From: Treponema sp.
GTDB taxonomy: Bacteria; Spirochaetota; Spirochaetia; Treponematales; Treponemataceae
Length of the DNA stretch: 35,653 bases
Assembly: GCA_024683675.1 (NCBI GenBank)
Contig: JAIKYB010000011.1
Coordinates: forward strand, 1-35,653
Direction: 5' to 3'
Positions 18,808-27,033 of the stretch are shown piece by piece (the stretch's first letter is position 1; every line of letters starts with the position of its first letter). The translations under genes and the position numbers were made by a program. The notes beneath the pieces are model-generated. The model saw only the letters and a list, made by a program, of their open reading frames with translations. It searched no databases and was not told the origin of the DNA.

Positions 18808-20076
18808 TTAGTCAGCAAGAGCTTCGTTACAATCTTTTACGACAGCTGCAGCTGCATCCTTAGCAGTCATCTTTCCGTCAACAACATTGTTAAGATATTC
18901 TACAAGAATATTGCGAACCTGAGAGCCGCCATGTACATTAGGGAAAGAACCCGATACTGGAAGATTTGCAAGTACACAAGGAAGAGCAGAGCTTGAAGGA
19001 AGATTATTTATATAAGCCTTATAATCTTCATCTTTTTCAGTTGTTCCATAAGGAGAAAGTGCCGAATTTGCCTTTGCCCAGCCACCATTCACTTCAGGAG
19101 AAAGGAAGAATTTTGCAAATTCGTAAGCACCACGATCAACTTTTGCATTTCTTGTAAGGAAAATTGGACCACGGTTCCAGCCTGTATAGAAGGAACGACC
19201 ATTTGAAGTAGAAATCCATGGAGCAATTCCAAGCTCACCGGTAAGCATTGTAATATACTGATCATTTACACAAGAACCAGAAAAAGCTGCAATAGCACCA
19301 GTTGCTAAATCTTCAGAAGCATATTTTCCTATAGTATTGAATTCAAAATATCCTTTAGAACAGCAATCAGCATACCACTGATAAATTTCAGCAAGGCCAT
19401 CGCTATCAAAAGCAACCTCTTTTTTATCTACATCAATATAGCCAAGACCATTCTGCATAATCATCATCTGAATATTATCTACAAGACCATCAGAATGGAA
19501 GCCAGGAATACCTTTTGCTTCATAAATTGTCTTGGAAATAGCAGCAAGCTCATCCCAATCCTTTGGAGGATTAAGTCCCAGCTCATCAAAAATTTCTTTA
19601 TTATAGAAAAATACAGGACCTGTTGTACAACCAGGAAGATAATAAATACCACCATCTTCAAAGCCCTTAACATCAGTCTGCATAGATGCAGGAAGAGAAG
19701 CAATAATATCCTGCATTGCTGTATCTCCTTTCTTTACATCTTCAGCAATGTACTTAGAAATATCAACAGCAAGACCTTCCTTTGCATAATCAACAGCAGT
19801 AGAACCGTAATTAAAAATAATGCTAGGACCAATTTTGTTTGCAACAGCATTATAAACTGTATCTGCAAAACCTGAATAATCCTGAGCAAGAACCTTTACT
19901 TCATATTTTTCCTGTGAAGCATTAAACTTTTCTGCAGCCTGATTAAGATAATCCTGCTGAGAACCATTGTAAGTATGCCAGATTTCAACTACAACCTTTT
20001 CATTTGATTTTGAACAAGCTGTAAAGATAGAAAGTGCAGCAAGTGAAGACACTAATAATGTTTTGATTTTATTCAT
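18808..20076 (-). CDS. extracellular solute-binding lipoprotein (family 1; UgpB-like)
   Basis: Lipobox AALSIFTACSK; VVVEIWHTYNGSQQDYLNQAAEKFN, FYNKEIFDELGLNPPKDWDEL typical of sugar/glycerol-phosphate binding proteins. Confidence 0.88.
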   Translation of the reverse strand: MNKIKTLLVSSLAALSIFTACSKSNEKVVVEIWHTYNGSQQDYLNQAAEKFNASQEKYEVKVLAQDYSGFADTVYNAVANKIGPSIIFNYGSTAVDYAKEGLAVDISKYIAEDVKKGDTAMQDIIASLPASMQTDVKGFEDGGIYYLPGCTTGPVFFYNKEIFDELGLNPPKDWDELAAISKTIYEAKGIPGFHSDGLVDNIQMMIMQNGLGYIDVDKKEVAFDSDGLAEIYQWYADCCSKGYFEFNTIGKYASEDLATGAIAAFSGSCVNDQYITMLTGELGIAPWISTSNGRSFYTGWNRGPIFLTRNAKVDRGAYEFAKFFLSPEVNGGWAKANSALSPYGTTEKDEDYKAYINNLPSSSALPCVLANLPVSGSFPNVHGGSQVRNILVEYLNNVVDGKMTAKDAAAAVVKDCNEALAD

Positions 20077-20081
20077 AGAAT

Positions 20082-20162
20082 AACTCCTGTTTTAGACCTT
20101 CTGGTCAGATTTAGATTCGCTTTGCTATCGTGTAGCAAGGAAAGTGATGTGGAGTTCATCAC
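20082..20162 (-). promoter_or_regulatory. structured 5' leader of the solute-binding protein mRNA (three consecutive hairpins)
   Basis: Minus strand: GTGATG-AACTCCA-CATCAC; TTGCTA-CACGA-TAGCAA; GACC-AGAA-GGTC; followed by SD AGGAGTT and ATG 20076. Loop AACTCC is complementary to GGAGTT of the SD. Confidence 0.5.
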
Positions 20163-20181
20163 TGCGGATTTATTGACTGGG

Positions 20182-20210
20182 ATTCTAGCATTATTGCAGT
20201 CTTTTATCAA
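20182..20210 (-). promoter_or_regulatory. sigma70-type promoter for ABC operon (TTGATA-N17-TAGAAT)
   Basis: Minus-strand -35 at 20205..20210, -10 at 20182..20187, 17-bp spacer. Confidence 0.7.
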
Positions 20211-20211
20211 T

Positions 20212-20246
20212 AAAAAAACTCCAGTTACCCAACGAGTAAACTGGAG
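20212..20246 (-). terminator. rho-independent terminator of the flagellar rod operon
   Basis: Minus strand CTCCAGTTTACTCGTTGGGTAACTGGAGTTTTTTT just after the flgJ-like stop; the U-tract runs directly into the ABC promoter. Confidence 0.85.
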
Positions 20247-20286
20247 CTAGATGTAAATTAAAACTCAGAGGATTCTCTGTAATTTT

Positions 20287-20799
20287 CTAAACTAAAGAAA
20301 GATAAATCTGATCTGCAAGTCCAAAGCCTGCATTTTTTGTCATAGCAGTCGCATACTCATCATAGAGCATATCTTCATAAGTCTGCTGAGCAAAATCCTG
20401 CTCATTAGACCGCATAACTGTTTTTCTCATTGCAGAAAGCATCTGCTTTACAAAATAAGACTCCAACTCCATAGATTTTTCATAGAGCTCTGAAGTTCTG
20501 TCTATTGTTTTCTGCTGAACATGCACATTTGCCTGGTTAGCGGCCGCACCCACAGGCTTAGCATTTTTATCAGCCTCACCTGTAAAAGCCCCGCCAAAGC
20601 CTGAAGTATACTCGCCGTTCAAACGACCATTTTCTGCAATCTGGCTTGATGAAACGGTTCCCCTTCCGTCATCCTGCTTCTTAAAGCGTTCAACCAGCTC
20701 TGCAAATTTTACCGAGTCAGCAGAAGATCTTGCAGACTGAAAAGCCCCCTGACCACCAGTAATTCCACTATATGTACTATTTACTAATCCAACATTCAT
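20287..20799 (-). CDS. flagellar rod-binding protein (FlgJ N-terminal-like)
   Basis: ELYEKSMELESYFVKQMLSAMRKTVMRSN...YEDMLYDEYATAMTKNAGFGLADQIYLSL is the rod-binding signature. ATG 20799 preferred over GTG 20808 on SD spacing. Confidence 0.85.
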   Translation of the reverse strand: MNVGLVNSTYSGITGGQGAFQSARSSADSVKFAELVERFKKQDDGRGTVSSSQIAENGRLNGEYTSGFGGAFTGEADKNAKPVGAAANQANVHVQQKTIDRTSELYEKSMELESYFVKQMLSAMRKTVMRSNEQDFAQQTYEDMLYDEYATAMTKNAGFGLADQIYLSLV

Positions 20800-20816
20800 T
20801 AAGTCCACCCCACCTT

Positions 20817-20845
20817 AAAAAAGATTATCGGGTCAAGCCCGATAA
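20817..20845 (-). terminator. hairpin plus T-tract between flgG and flgJ-like gene (possible attenuator or repeat element)
   Basis: Minus strand TTATCGGG-CTTGA-CCCGATAA followed by TCTTTTTT. Confidence 0.6.
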
Positions 20846-20855
20846 CGACCTGTCA

Positions 20856-21653
20856 TTAGGCTCTCTTCAAGTTCACTGCAGTCTGCAGCATAGTATCAGA
20901 AGTCTGAACAGCCTTAGAATTAAACTCATAAGCACGCTGAGCAACAATCATCTGAACCATTTCATTTACAACAGAAACGTTAGACATTTCCAAAAACTTA
21001 TGACGAGTATCACCAAAGCCATCATAACCAGGACGACCGGCAATTGCCTCACCAGAAGCAGCAGTTACCTTAAAAAAGTTATCACCATCAGCCTTAAGAC
21101 CAACAGCATTTGGGAAGCGGTAAAGTTCAAGCTGACCAACTTCAACAGGGTCATTTCCACCATTTACCTTTACAGAAACCAAACCGCTCTGTGTAATATT
21201 TAATGTAGAAACATCATAACCTTCAGGAAGAATAATTTCCGGCATAATGCGAAGCCCACCACTAGTTACCAGCTGACCATTTGAATCAACCTTAAAAGAA
21301 CCGTCACGGGTATAAGCATAAGAACCATCATACTTCTGAACACGGAAAAAACCTTCACCAACAATGGCTACATCAGTATCAACGCCGGTATTCTGCAAAG
21401 ACCCCTGATTCATAATTCTCTGGGTTGCGCCAATTTTAACACCGGTTCCCTGCTGAATTCCTACCGGAGTTACAGTATCTTCTGTTGCAGGTGTACCAGC
21501 CAGCTTTAAGTTCTGATAAACCAGATCCTCAAATTCAACTCGCTGCTGTTTATAACCAGTTGTATTTACATTTGAAAGGTTATTTGAAATTGCATCTATA
21601 TTTGACTGCTGACCATTCATTCCAGTTGCAGCTGTCCATAAACTTCTAACCAT
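20856..21653 (-). CDS. flgG: flagellar basal-body distal rod protein
   Basis: MVRSLWTAATGMNGQQSNIDAISNNLSNVNTTGYKQQRVEFEDLVYQNL... and C-terminal SNVSVVNEMVQMIVAQRAYEFNSKAVQTSDTMLQTAVNLKR. Confidence 0.95.
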   Translation of the reverse strand: MVRSLWTAATGMNGQQSNIDAISNNLSNVNTTGYKQQRVEFEDLVYQNLKLAGTPATEDTVTPVGIQQGTGVKIGATQRIMNQGSLQNTGVDTDVAIVGEGFFRVQKYDGSYAYTRDGSFKVDSNGQLVTSGGLRIMPEIILPEGYDVSTLNITQSGLVSVKVNGGNDPVEVGQLELYRFPNAVGLKADGDNFFKVTAASGEAIAGRPGYDGFGDTRHKFLEMSNVSVVNEMVQMIVAQRAYEFNSKAVQTSDTMLQTAVNLKRA

Positions 21654-21670
21654 TTTTTTCTCCTATGGAT

Positions 21671-21759
21671 GGGGGAAAGCCCCCTTCGCCCGCACACGGT
21701 TGCGGGCTACCCCCTAAACGGGCTCAAAGATGTTGCTTCGCAACAATATGAAAGCCCGT
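21671..21759. repeat. GC-rich multi-hairpin intergenic element
   Basis: GGGGGAAAGCCCCC; GCCCGCA-CACGGT-TGCGGGC; ACGGGCT...GTTGC-TTC-GCAAC...AGCCCGT, all within 89 bp between flgF and flgG. Confidence 0.75.
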
Positions 21760-21771
21760 AACGCCCGCTAT

Positions 21772-22569
21772 TTACCTTAGAACAGCAACCTTCTGCCAGA
21801 GTGTTCCCATCATACTGTCTTCAGATGTAACAGTTTTCTGGTTTGCTTCATAAGCACGGTTTACTTCAATCATCTGAACCATTTCATTTACAACATTAAC
21901 ATTACTGGTTTCTGTGTAGCCCTGCAAAAAGCGAGGTCTTTCATCACCCTCAGCAATATGAGCAGGACCAGAAATATCAGTTGCTGTATAGAAGCTATTT
22001 CCCATCTTTTTCAGGTAACGCTCGTTATCAAAACGAACAACCTTAAAACGATCAATATCAGAGCCATCAGCTTCAGTTCTGATAACTCCATCTTCATTTA
22101 CAGTAAATTTGTCATCCTCAACATAAATGTAGCCATTTTCACCAAGAACAGGATAACCATCCTTTGTTTCAAGAATACCTTCCTTTCCGATAAAAAAGTC
22201 ACCGTTTCGGGTATAGCGTTCTCCCATAGGAGTATCAACTACATAAAAGCCTTTTCCACTAAGGGCAGTATCTGTTTTTGTATTTGTAATTTTGAAAGAG
22301 CCCTGAGAAAAGTCTGTATAATTCTCATTTGTTTCAACACCAAGGCCAAGTTTACCAATTACTGGAGCAGCCTCAGCTGAACCGAATTCTGTCTTATAAA
22401 CACCATCAAGATTTGTACGGCGAATAAGAAGCTCGGAAAAATTCTTGCTGACTGCCACATCACGTTTATAACCGGCAGTGTCAACATTAGCAAGATTATT
22501 GGAAATTGCATCAAGGCGATTCTGCTGAGCATTCATTCCAGAAGCACCCGTGTACCAACCACGAATCAT
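21772..22569 (-). CDS. flgF: flagellar basal-body rod protein FlgF-like
   Basis: MIRGWYTGASGMNAQQNRLDAISNNLANVDTAGYKRD; C-terminal TSNVNVVNEMVQMIEVNRAYEANQKTVTSEDSMMG; upstream of flgG. Confidence 0.88.
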   Translation of the reverse strand: MIRGWYTGASGMNAQQNRLDAISNNLANVDTAGYKRDVAVSKNFSELLIRRTNLDGVYKTEFGSAEAAPVIGKLGLGVETNENYTDFSQGSFKITNTKTDTALSGKGFYVVDTPMGERYTRNGDFFIGKEGILETKDGYPVLGENGYIYVEDDKFTVNEDGVIRTEADGSDIDRFKVVRFDNERYLKKMGNSFYTATDISGPAHIAEGDERPRFLQGYTETSNVNVVNEMVQMIEVNRAYEANQKTVTSEDSMMGTLWQKVAVLR

Positions 22570-22611
22570 AATCTTTCGACCCCCTAAAAAGTTTATTTAC
22601 ATCTACTTTTA

Positions 22612-22638
22612 TAATCGGAGTCTGAAAAAATTTGTTTA
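22612..22638 (-). promoter_or_regulatory. FliA (sigma28)-type promoter for flgF operon (TAAA-N15-TCCGATTA)
   Basis: Minus strand CTAAACAAATTTTTTCAGACTCCGATTA; close to consensus TAAA-N15-GCCGATAA. Confidence 0.65.
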
Positions 22639-22662
22639 GAGAAAATATAGAATAGAAATAAT

Positions 22663-22691
22663 TTGCAAATAGAATAATTCAGTCTTATAAT
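22663..22691 (+). promoter_or_regulatory. sigma70-type promoter for glgC (TTGCAA-N17-TATAAT)
   Basis: -35 at 22663..22668, -10 at 22686..22691, 17-bp spacer; SD AGGAGTT before ATG 22723. Confidence 0.75.
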
Positions 22692-22722
22692 TATTTTTAT
22701 AACAAAACATACAGGAGTTTTT

Positions 22723-24006
22723 ATGTCAGAAGAACCAAGAGTATTATCTATTATTTTGGGAGGCGGAAAAGGAACCCGCCTTTACCCACTTACAAAAGAA
22801 CGTTCAAAACCAGCCGTTTCATTCGGTGGAAAATACAGAATTGTTGATATTCCAATTTCAAATTGTATCAACTCAGGTTACAAGAAGATTTACCTGCTGA
22901 CACAGTTCAATTCAGCATCTCTTCACCTTCACATTTCAAATTCATACAATTTCGACCGTTTTTCGGGCGGATTTGTAGAAATTCTCGCTGCAGAACAGAC
23001 TCTTGAACACTCTGGCTGGTATGAAGGAACAGCCGACGCCGTTCGTAAGAACTTCATCCACTTTAAAACTCAGAAGCCAACTCATTACATCATCCTTTCT
23101 GGTGACCAGCTTTACAAAATGGACTTAAAGGCATTTATGGATGCTCATATTAAGTCTGGTGCAGATGTAACAATTGCCACAACAGCAGTAAACCGCCGTG
23201 ACGCTTCAGGCTTCGGAATTATGAAAATTGACGAAGAAAACCGCGTAAAGGCCTTTATGGAAAAGCCAAAACCAGATGCAAATATTGATGACTGGAAGAT
23301 TCCTGCAGAAGCCCGAGGAGCTCTTCCTGCAGAAAAGGAATACCTTGCATCTATGGGTATTTACATCTTTAATGCCAACACAATGGAAGAATGTCTGCTT
23401 GGCGAAAACGCTAAATACACAGACTTTGGTAAGGAAATCCTTCCACTTGCAATTGGTAAGAAGAAGATTAACTCTTATGTATTTGACGGCTATTGGGAAG
23501 ACATCGGAACAATCCGCAGCTTCTACGAAGCAAACATTGCACTTTGTGAACCATATCCAACCTTTGACTTCTTTGGTGAAACTCAGCCAATTTACACTCA
23601 CATGAGAAACCTTCCACCTTCAAAAATCAATAAGGCAGATATTAATGCCTCTTTGATTTCAGAAGGCTGTATTATTACAAAGGCAAAGCTCAACAAGTCT
23701 GTAATTGGTGTACGCTCTATTATCAATGACGGCTCAGAACTTGACGGAGTAATCATGATGGGTGCCGACTTCTATGATTCTGAAGAAGAAAAGAAAGAAA
23801 ACAAAAAGAAAGTAAACACAGGTATCGGAAAGAACTGTAAAATTGCAAACACAATTATCGACAAGGACGCAAAAATCGGTGATAATTGTAAAATCGGCGT
23901 AAGCGGAAAGAAATACGAAGATGGAGATCACGGTTCTTTCTACAGCGCAGACGGAATTATTGTTATCCGTAAGGGAGCAATTATTCCAGCAGGAACAGAA
24001 ATCTAA
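22723..24006 (+). CDS. glgC: glucose-1-phosphate adenylyltransferase
   Basis: ILGGGKGTRLYPLTKERSKPAVSFGGKYRIVDIPISNCINSGYKKIYLLTQFNSASLHLHI and C-terminal hexapeptide-repeat region. Confidence 0.95.
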   Translation: MSEEPRVLSIILGGGKGTRLYPLTKERSKPAVSFGGKYRIVDIPISNCINSGYKKIYLLTQFNSASLHLHISNSYNFDRFSGGFVEILAAEQTLEHSGWYEGTADAVRKNFIHFKTQKPTHYIILSGDQLYKMDLKAFMDAHIKSGADVTIATTAVNRRDASGFGIMKIDEENRVKAFMEKPKPDANIDDWKIPAEARGALPAEKEYLASMGIYIFNANTMEECLLGENAKYTDFGKEILPLAIGKKKINSYVFDGYWEDIGTIRSFYEANIALCEPYPTFDFFGETQPIYTHMRNLPPSKINKADINASLISEGCIITKAKLNKSVIGVRSIINDGSELDGVIMMGADFYDSEEEKKENKKKVNTGIGKNCKIANTIIDKDAKIGDNCKIGVSGKKYEDGDHGSFYSADGIIVIRKGAIIPAGTEI

Positions 24007-24076
24007 GCGAAAAGCTACCATCGGGCAGCTCGCGGAGGATAATAAACTAATTATTTCCGGATAAAAACGGAAAAAA

Positions 24077-24109
24077 AATCCAGTTTGAGAAATCAGGCTG
24101 GATTTTTTT
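24077..24109 (+). terminator. rho-independent terminator of glgC
   Basis: AATCCAGTTTGAGAAATCAGGCTGGATTTTTTT. Confidence 0.85.
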
Positions 24110-24150
24110 ATTTATTCAGAAGAAGAAATAAGTCGATTTTTTACAATGCA

Positions 24151-24333
24151 ATTTATGCATATTTTCTGTATATTTATACATTTTTACTCAAATTTGCATA
24201 AATATACATTTTAATTATAACACTATATCTAGTGTGTATTATTAATTTTACTATACACACTATTAAATATGTATACTTTACAATACATTTAATACGTAAA
24301 TTTATTTAAGGTAATATACGCATATTTATGCAT
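24151..24333. other. AT-rich island with repeated palindromic 12-mers and a 10-bp-arm inverted repeat
   Basis: GTATATTTATAC (24168..24179), GCATAAATATAC (24196..24207), GCATATTTATGC (24320..24331); TAGTGTGTAT-N13-ATACACACTA (24230..24262). Confidence 0.7.
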
Positions 24334-24369
24334 AAAAAAATCACCTAAAAGCTCTGCTAATAGGTGATT
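24334..24369 (-). terminator. rho-independent terminator of ntrC-like gene
   Basis: Minus strand AATCACCT-ATTAGCAGAGCTTTT-AGGTGATTTTTTT. Confidence 0.8.
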
Positions 24370-24422
24370 ATTAAGCAATGTCTAATATTTATTACTGTAA
24401 AACATTTTATACATATCAATAA

Positions 24423-25775
24423 TTATTGTATACCGTACTCTTCCAGTTTTCTGTGTAAAGTTTTTCTTCCAATTCCAAGTATATCTGCAGTCTTAGATTT
24501 ATTACCATTATTAGCGGCCAGGTTTTCCTGTATAATTATTTTTTCAGCTTCATCCATTGTAATACCAAGTGGTATTGTAATAGCCTCTTCACTGCCTTTT
24601 AACTGCACAGAATTTGGTAAGTCTTCAAGTCGTATTTCTTCTCCGTTACACATTACAACTGCGCTTTCAACACAATTCTTTAATTCACGGATATTACCAG
24701 GCCAGGAATATTTTAACATTGCTGACTTAGCTCTGTTATCAAAGCCCTTAATATTCTTTTCATTTTCAACATTAAATTCCCTAAGGAAGGAATGCATCAA
24801 AAGTGGTATGTCATCCTTACGTTCCCTTAAGGCTGGCATTTCTATTCTGACTACATTAAGTCTGTAATAAAGATCTTCTCTAAAATGACCTGCCCTTACT
24901 TCCTCTTCCAAAAGTCTGTTTGTAGCAGCGACAATTCTTACATCAACTTCAATAGTCTTTTCTCCGCCTACCCGTTCAAACTTCTTTTCCTGCAAAACTC
25001 GCAAAAGCTTAACCTGAGTTGCCTGATTAATTTCGCCAATTTCATCCAGAAAAATTGTACCGCCATCAGCAAGCTCAAAGCGTCCCTTGTGCTGAGCTTC
25101 AGCTCCGGTAAAGGCCCCTTTCTCAAATCCAAATAATTCACTTTCCAAAAGGCTTTCTGACAAAGCCGCACAATGAACTACCACAAAAGCTTTGTCCTTT
25201 CTTGAAGACTTGTCATGAATCGCATGCGCAACAAGCTCCTTTCCAACTCCGCTTTCTCCGGTAATAAGAACATTTGCTTTTGTTGGCCCAGCCTTGTCAA
25301 TCATGCTTCTAACCTTTGCCAGCTCAGAGCTTTTTCCAATCATGTCATAATTAGATGAAGATGATTTTAACAGCTTCTCTTTTAATTCACGGTTCTGTTC
25401 TGCAAGCTCTTTTCCTCGAAGGGCATTTTTTACAACAATATTTAAATGGTCAAGATCAAGAGGTTTTGTTAAAAAATCAAAGGCTCCAGCCTTAATAGCC
25501 GCAGTTGCATCATCTATACTTCCGTGACCCGTAAGTACAATTACAGGTATTCCAGGATATTCAGTAGCAAGTCTACGGACAACCTCTTCACCCGAAATTC
25601 CATCCATTCGTAAATCGGTTATTACAAGGTCTATGCCTCCCTCTTCTACAAGCTTAAGACCACTTTTTCCGTCAGCAGCCTGCTTTACGGCATAACCTTC
25701 CAGCTCAAAATTATCTGCAAGACCATTACGAATATTTTCTTCGTCATCAATAGTGAGGATTGTAAATGTTCTCAT
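24423..25775 (-). CDS. NtrC-family sigma54-dependent response regulator
   Basis: Receiver (ILTIDDEENIRNGL, DLVITDLRMDG), AAA+ with GESGVGKE and ESELFGFEKGAFTGA, C-terminal Fis-type HTH (NKSKTADILGIGRKTLHRKLEEY). Start at MRTF preferred. Confidence 0.93.
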   Translation of the reverse strand: MRTFTILTIDDEENIRNGLADNFELEGYAVKQAADGKSGLKLVEEGGIDLVITDLRMDGISGEEVVRRLATEYPGIPVIVLTGHGSIDDATAAIKAGAFDFLTKPLDLDHLNIVVKNALRGKELAEQNRELKEKLLKSSSSNYDMIGKSSELAKVRSMIDKAGPTKANVLITGESGVGKELVAHAIHDKSSRKDKAFVVVHCAALSESLLESELFGFEKGAFTGAEAQHKGRFELADGGTIFLDEIGEINQATQVKLLRVLQEKKFERVGGEKTIEVDVRIVAATNRLLEEEVRAGHFREDLYYRLNVVRIEMPALRERKDDIPLLMHSFLREFNVENEKNIKGFDNRAKSAMLKYSWPGNIRELKNCVESAVVMCNGEEIRLEDLPNSVQLKGSEEAITIPLGITMDEAEKIIIQENLAANNGNKSKTADILGIGRKTLHRKLEEYGIQ

Positions 25776-25812
25776 ATATACCACCTGATTAACAGTTTGT
25801 ATTTTCTATGAA

Positions 25813-27033
25813 TTAGTTTTCAGAAGGAAGTAATTTAGTTCCCTTTTGTGGAATTGGATACTCCAAAGTAAATAAAGTACCTTCATTTTCCTTAGAATCG
25901 ACCAGAATTTCTCCTGAAAATTCCTTAGTAATTTTATAAACCATTGTCATTCCAAGTCCAGTTCCATTGGCTTTTGTAGTATAGTAAGGCTCAAAAATCT
26001 TTGAAACAGTCTCTTCTGACATTCCACAACCATTATCTTTTATTTTTATAATAAATTTATTGTCACGAATTGAATTTTCTATCTGGAAAATTGGTGTATA
26101 ACCCGGAATACTTTCATTTTGTATTCTGCTTTTTATTGCTGCCAGTGCATTTTGAGCAAGATTCATAATTACATCTCGGAATAATTTTTCATCCAGCATA
26201 ATTTTTTTGCCACTGGAAGATTCCTTAAAATCAAGTAGAATTCCTTCCTTTTTAAATTCGGGCTTTAAAAAATCTACAAGCGCTGAAATTAATTTATCTG
26301 GTTCCTTAAGCTCAAGGTTAGCCTTCACAGGTCTAACGGCAAGAAGAAAATCCATTACAAGCTTATTAAGATGCTCAATTTCTTCATTAACTATATCAAT
26401 ATGATCTTCAACAAATTTTGGAGGAGGAAGAATATCCTTGTTTTCCCTAGCCTTTTTTATTGCCTTTTGCACCAGTTGAATATGAATACTGATTGCACCA
26501 AGAGGATTTTTAATTTCATGTGCCATACCGGCAGCAAGATTTGTAAGATTTGCAAGATTTTCCATTCTGTGCAGCAAAACATCCTGATTTCTTTTTTCAG
26601 TAATATCATTAATCAGAATAATTTTTCCGCATAAATCGCAATTATGCATAAGAGGTGAAATTGTTATTGTAACAAATCTTACAGACCCACCGGAAGTTAC
26701 AATAGAAAAATCTTCACTGCTGTTTGTAATTTCTTTTAGAGCACATTCCTTTAGAAAATCCGATATTTCTTCATCATTTATACCTTCCCATAAAGGAATA
26801 TTCTGAAGCTTCATATCATCCAGATGGATTGTAAAGGGAATACGGCTTTCTGCAATTGTATTATTTCTTATAACAACAAAATCGTTATTTACAATAATAA
26901 GACCCGTAGATAAGGATTCAAGCATGGAATAAAGACTTTCATTTTCGTCTGCAACAGAATCTAAAAGAGTAAGCAGCTGTTCTTTTGAAAGCTTTTCCGC
27001 CTTCTGGGTAAGTCTTTTTACATATCCTCTCAT
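25813..27033 (-). CDS. soluble PAS-containing sensor histidine kinase (NtrB-like)
   Basis: GMAHEIKNPLGAISIHIQL (H-box), NLAQNALAAIK (N-box), IKDNGCGMSEETVSKIFEPYYTTKANGTGLGMTM; no obvious TM segment. Confidence 0.92.
   Translation of the reverse strand: MRGYVKRLTQKAEKLSKEQLLTLLDSVADENESLYSMLESLSTGLIIVNNDFVVIRNNTIAESRIPFTIHLDDMKLQNIPLWEGINDEEISDFLKECALKEITNSSEDFSIVTSGGSVRFVTITISPLMHNCDLCGKIILINDITEKRNQDVLLHRMENLANLTNLAAGMAHEIKNPLGAISIHIQLVQKAIKKARENKDILPPPKFVEDHIDIVNEEIEHLNKLVMDFLLAVRPVKANLELKEPDKLISALVDFLKPEFKKEGILLDFKESSSGKKIMLDEKLFRDVIMNLAQNALAAIKSRIQNESIPGYTPIFQIENSIRDNKFIIKIKDNGCGMSEETVSKIFEPYYTTKANGTGLGMTMVYKITKEFSGEILVDSKENEGTLFTLEYPIPQKGTKLLPSEN

Noticed and set aside
24364-25136. + strand ORFs 24364..24867 and 24885..25136
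   Set aside because: Antisense to the ntrC-like coding sequence and begins inside its terminator; Ser/Phe/Leu-rich spurious composition.
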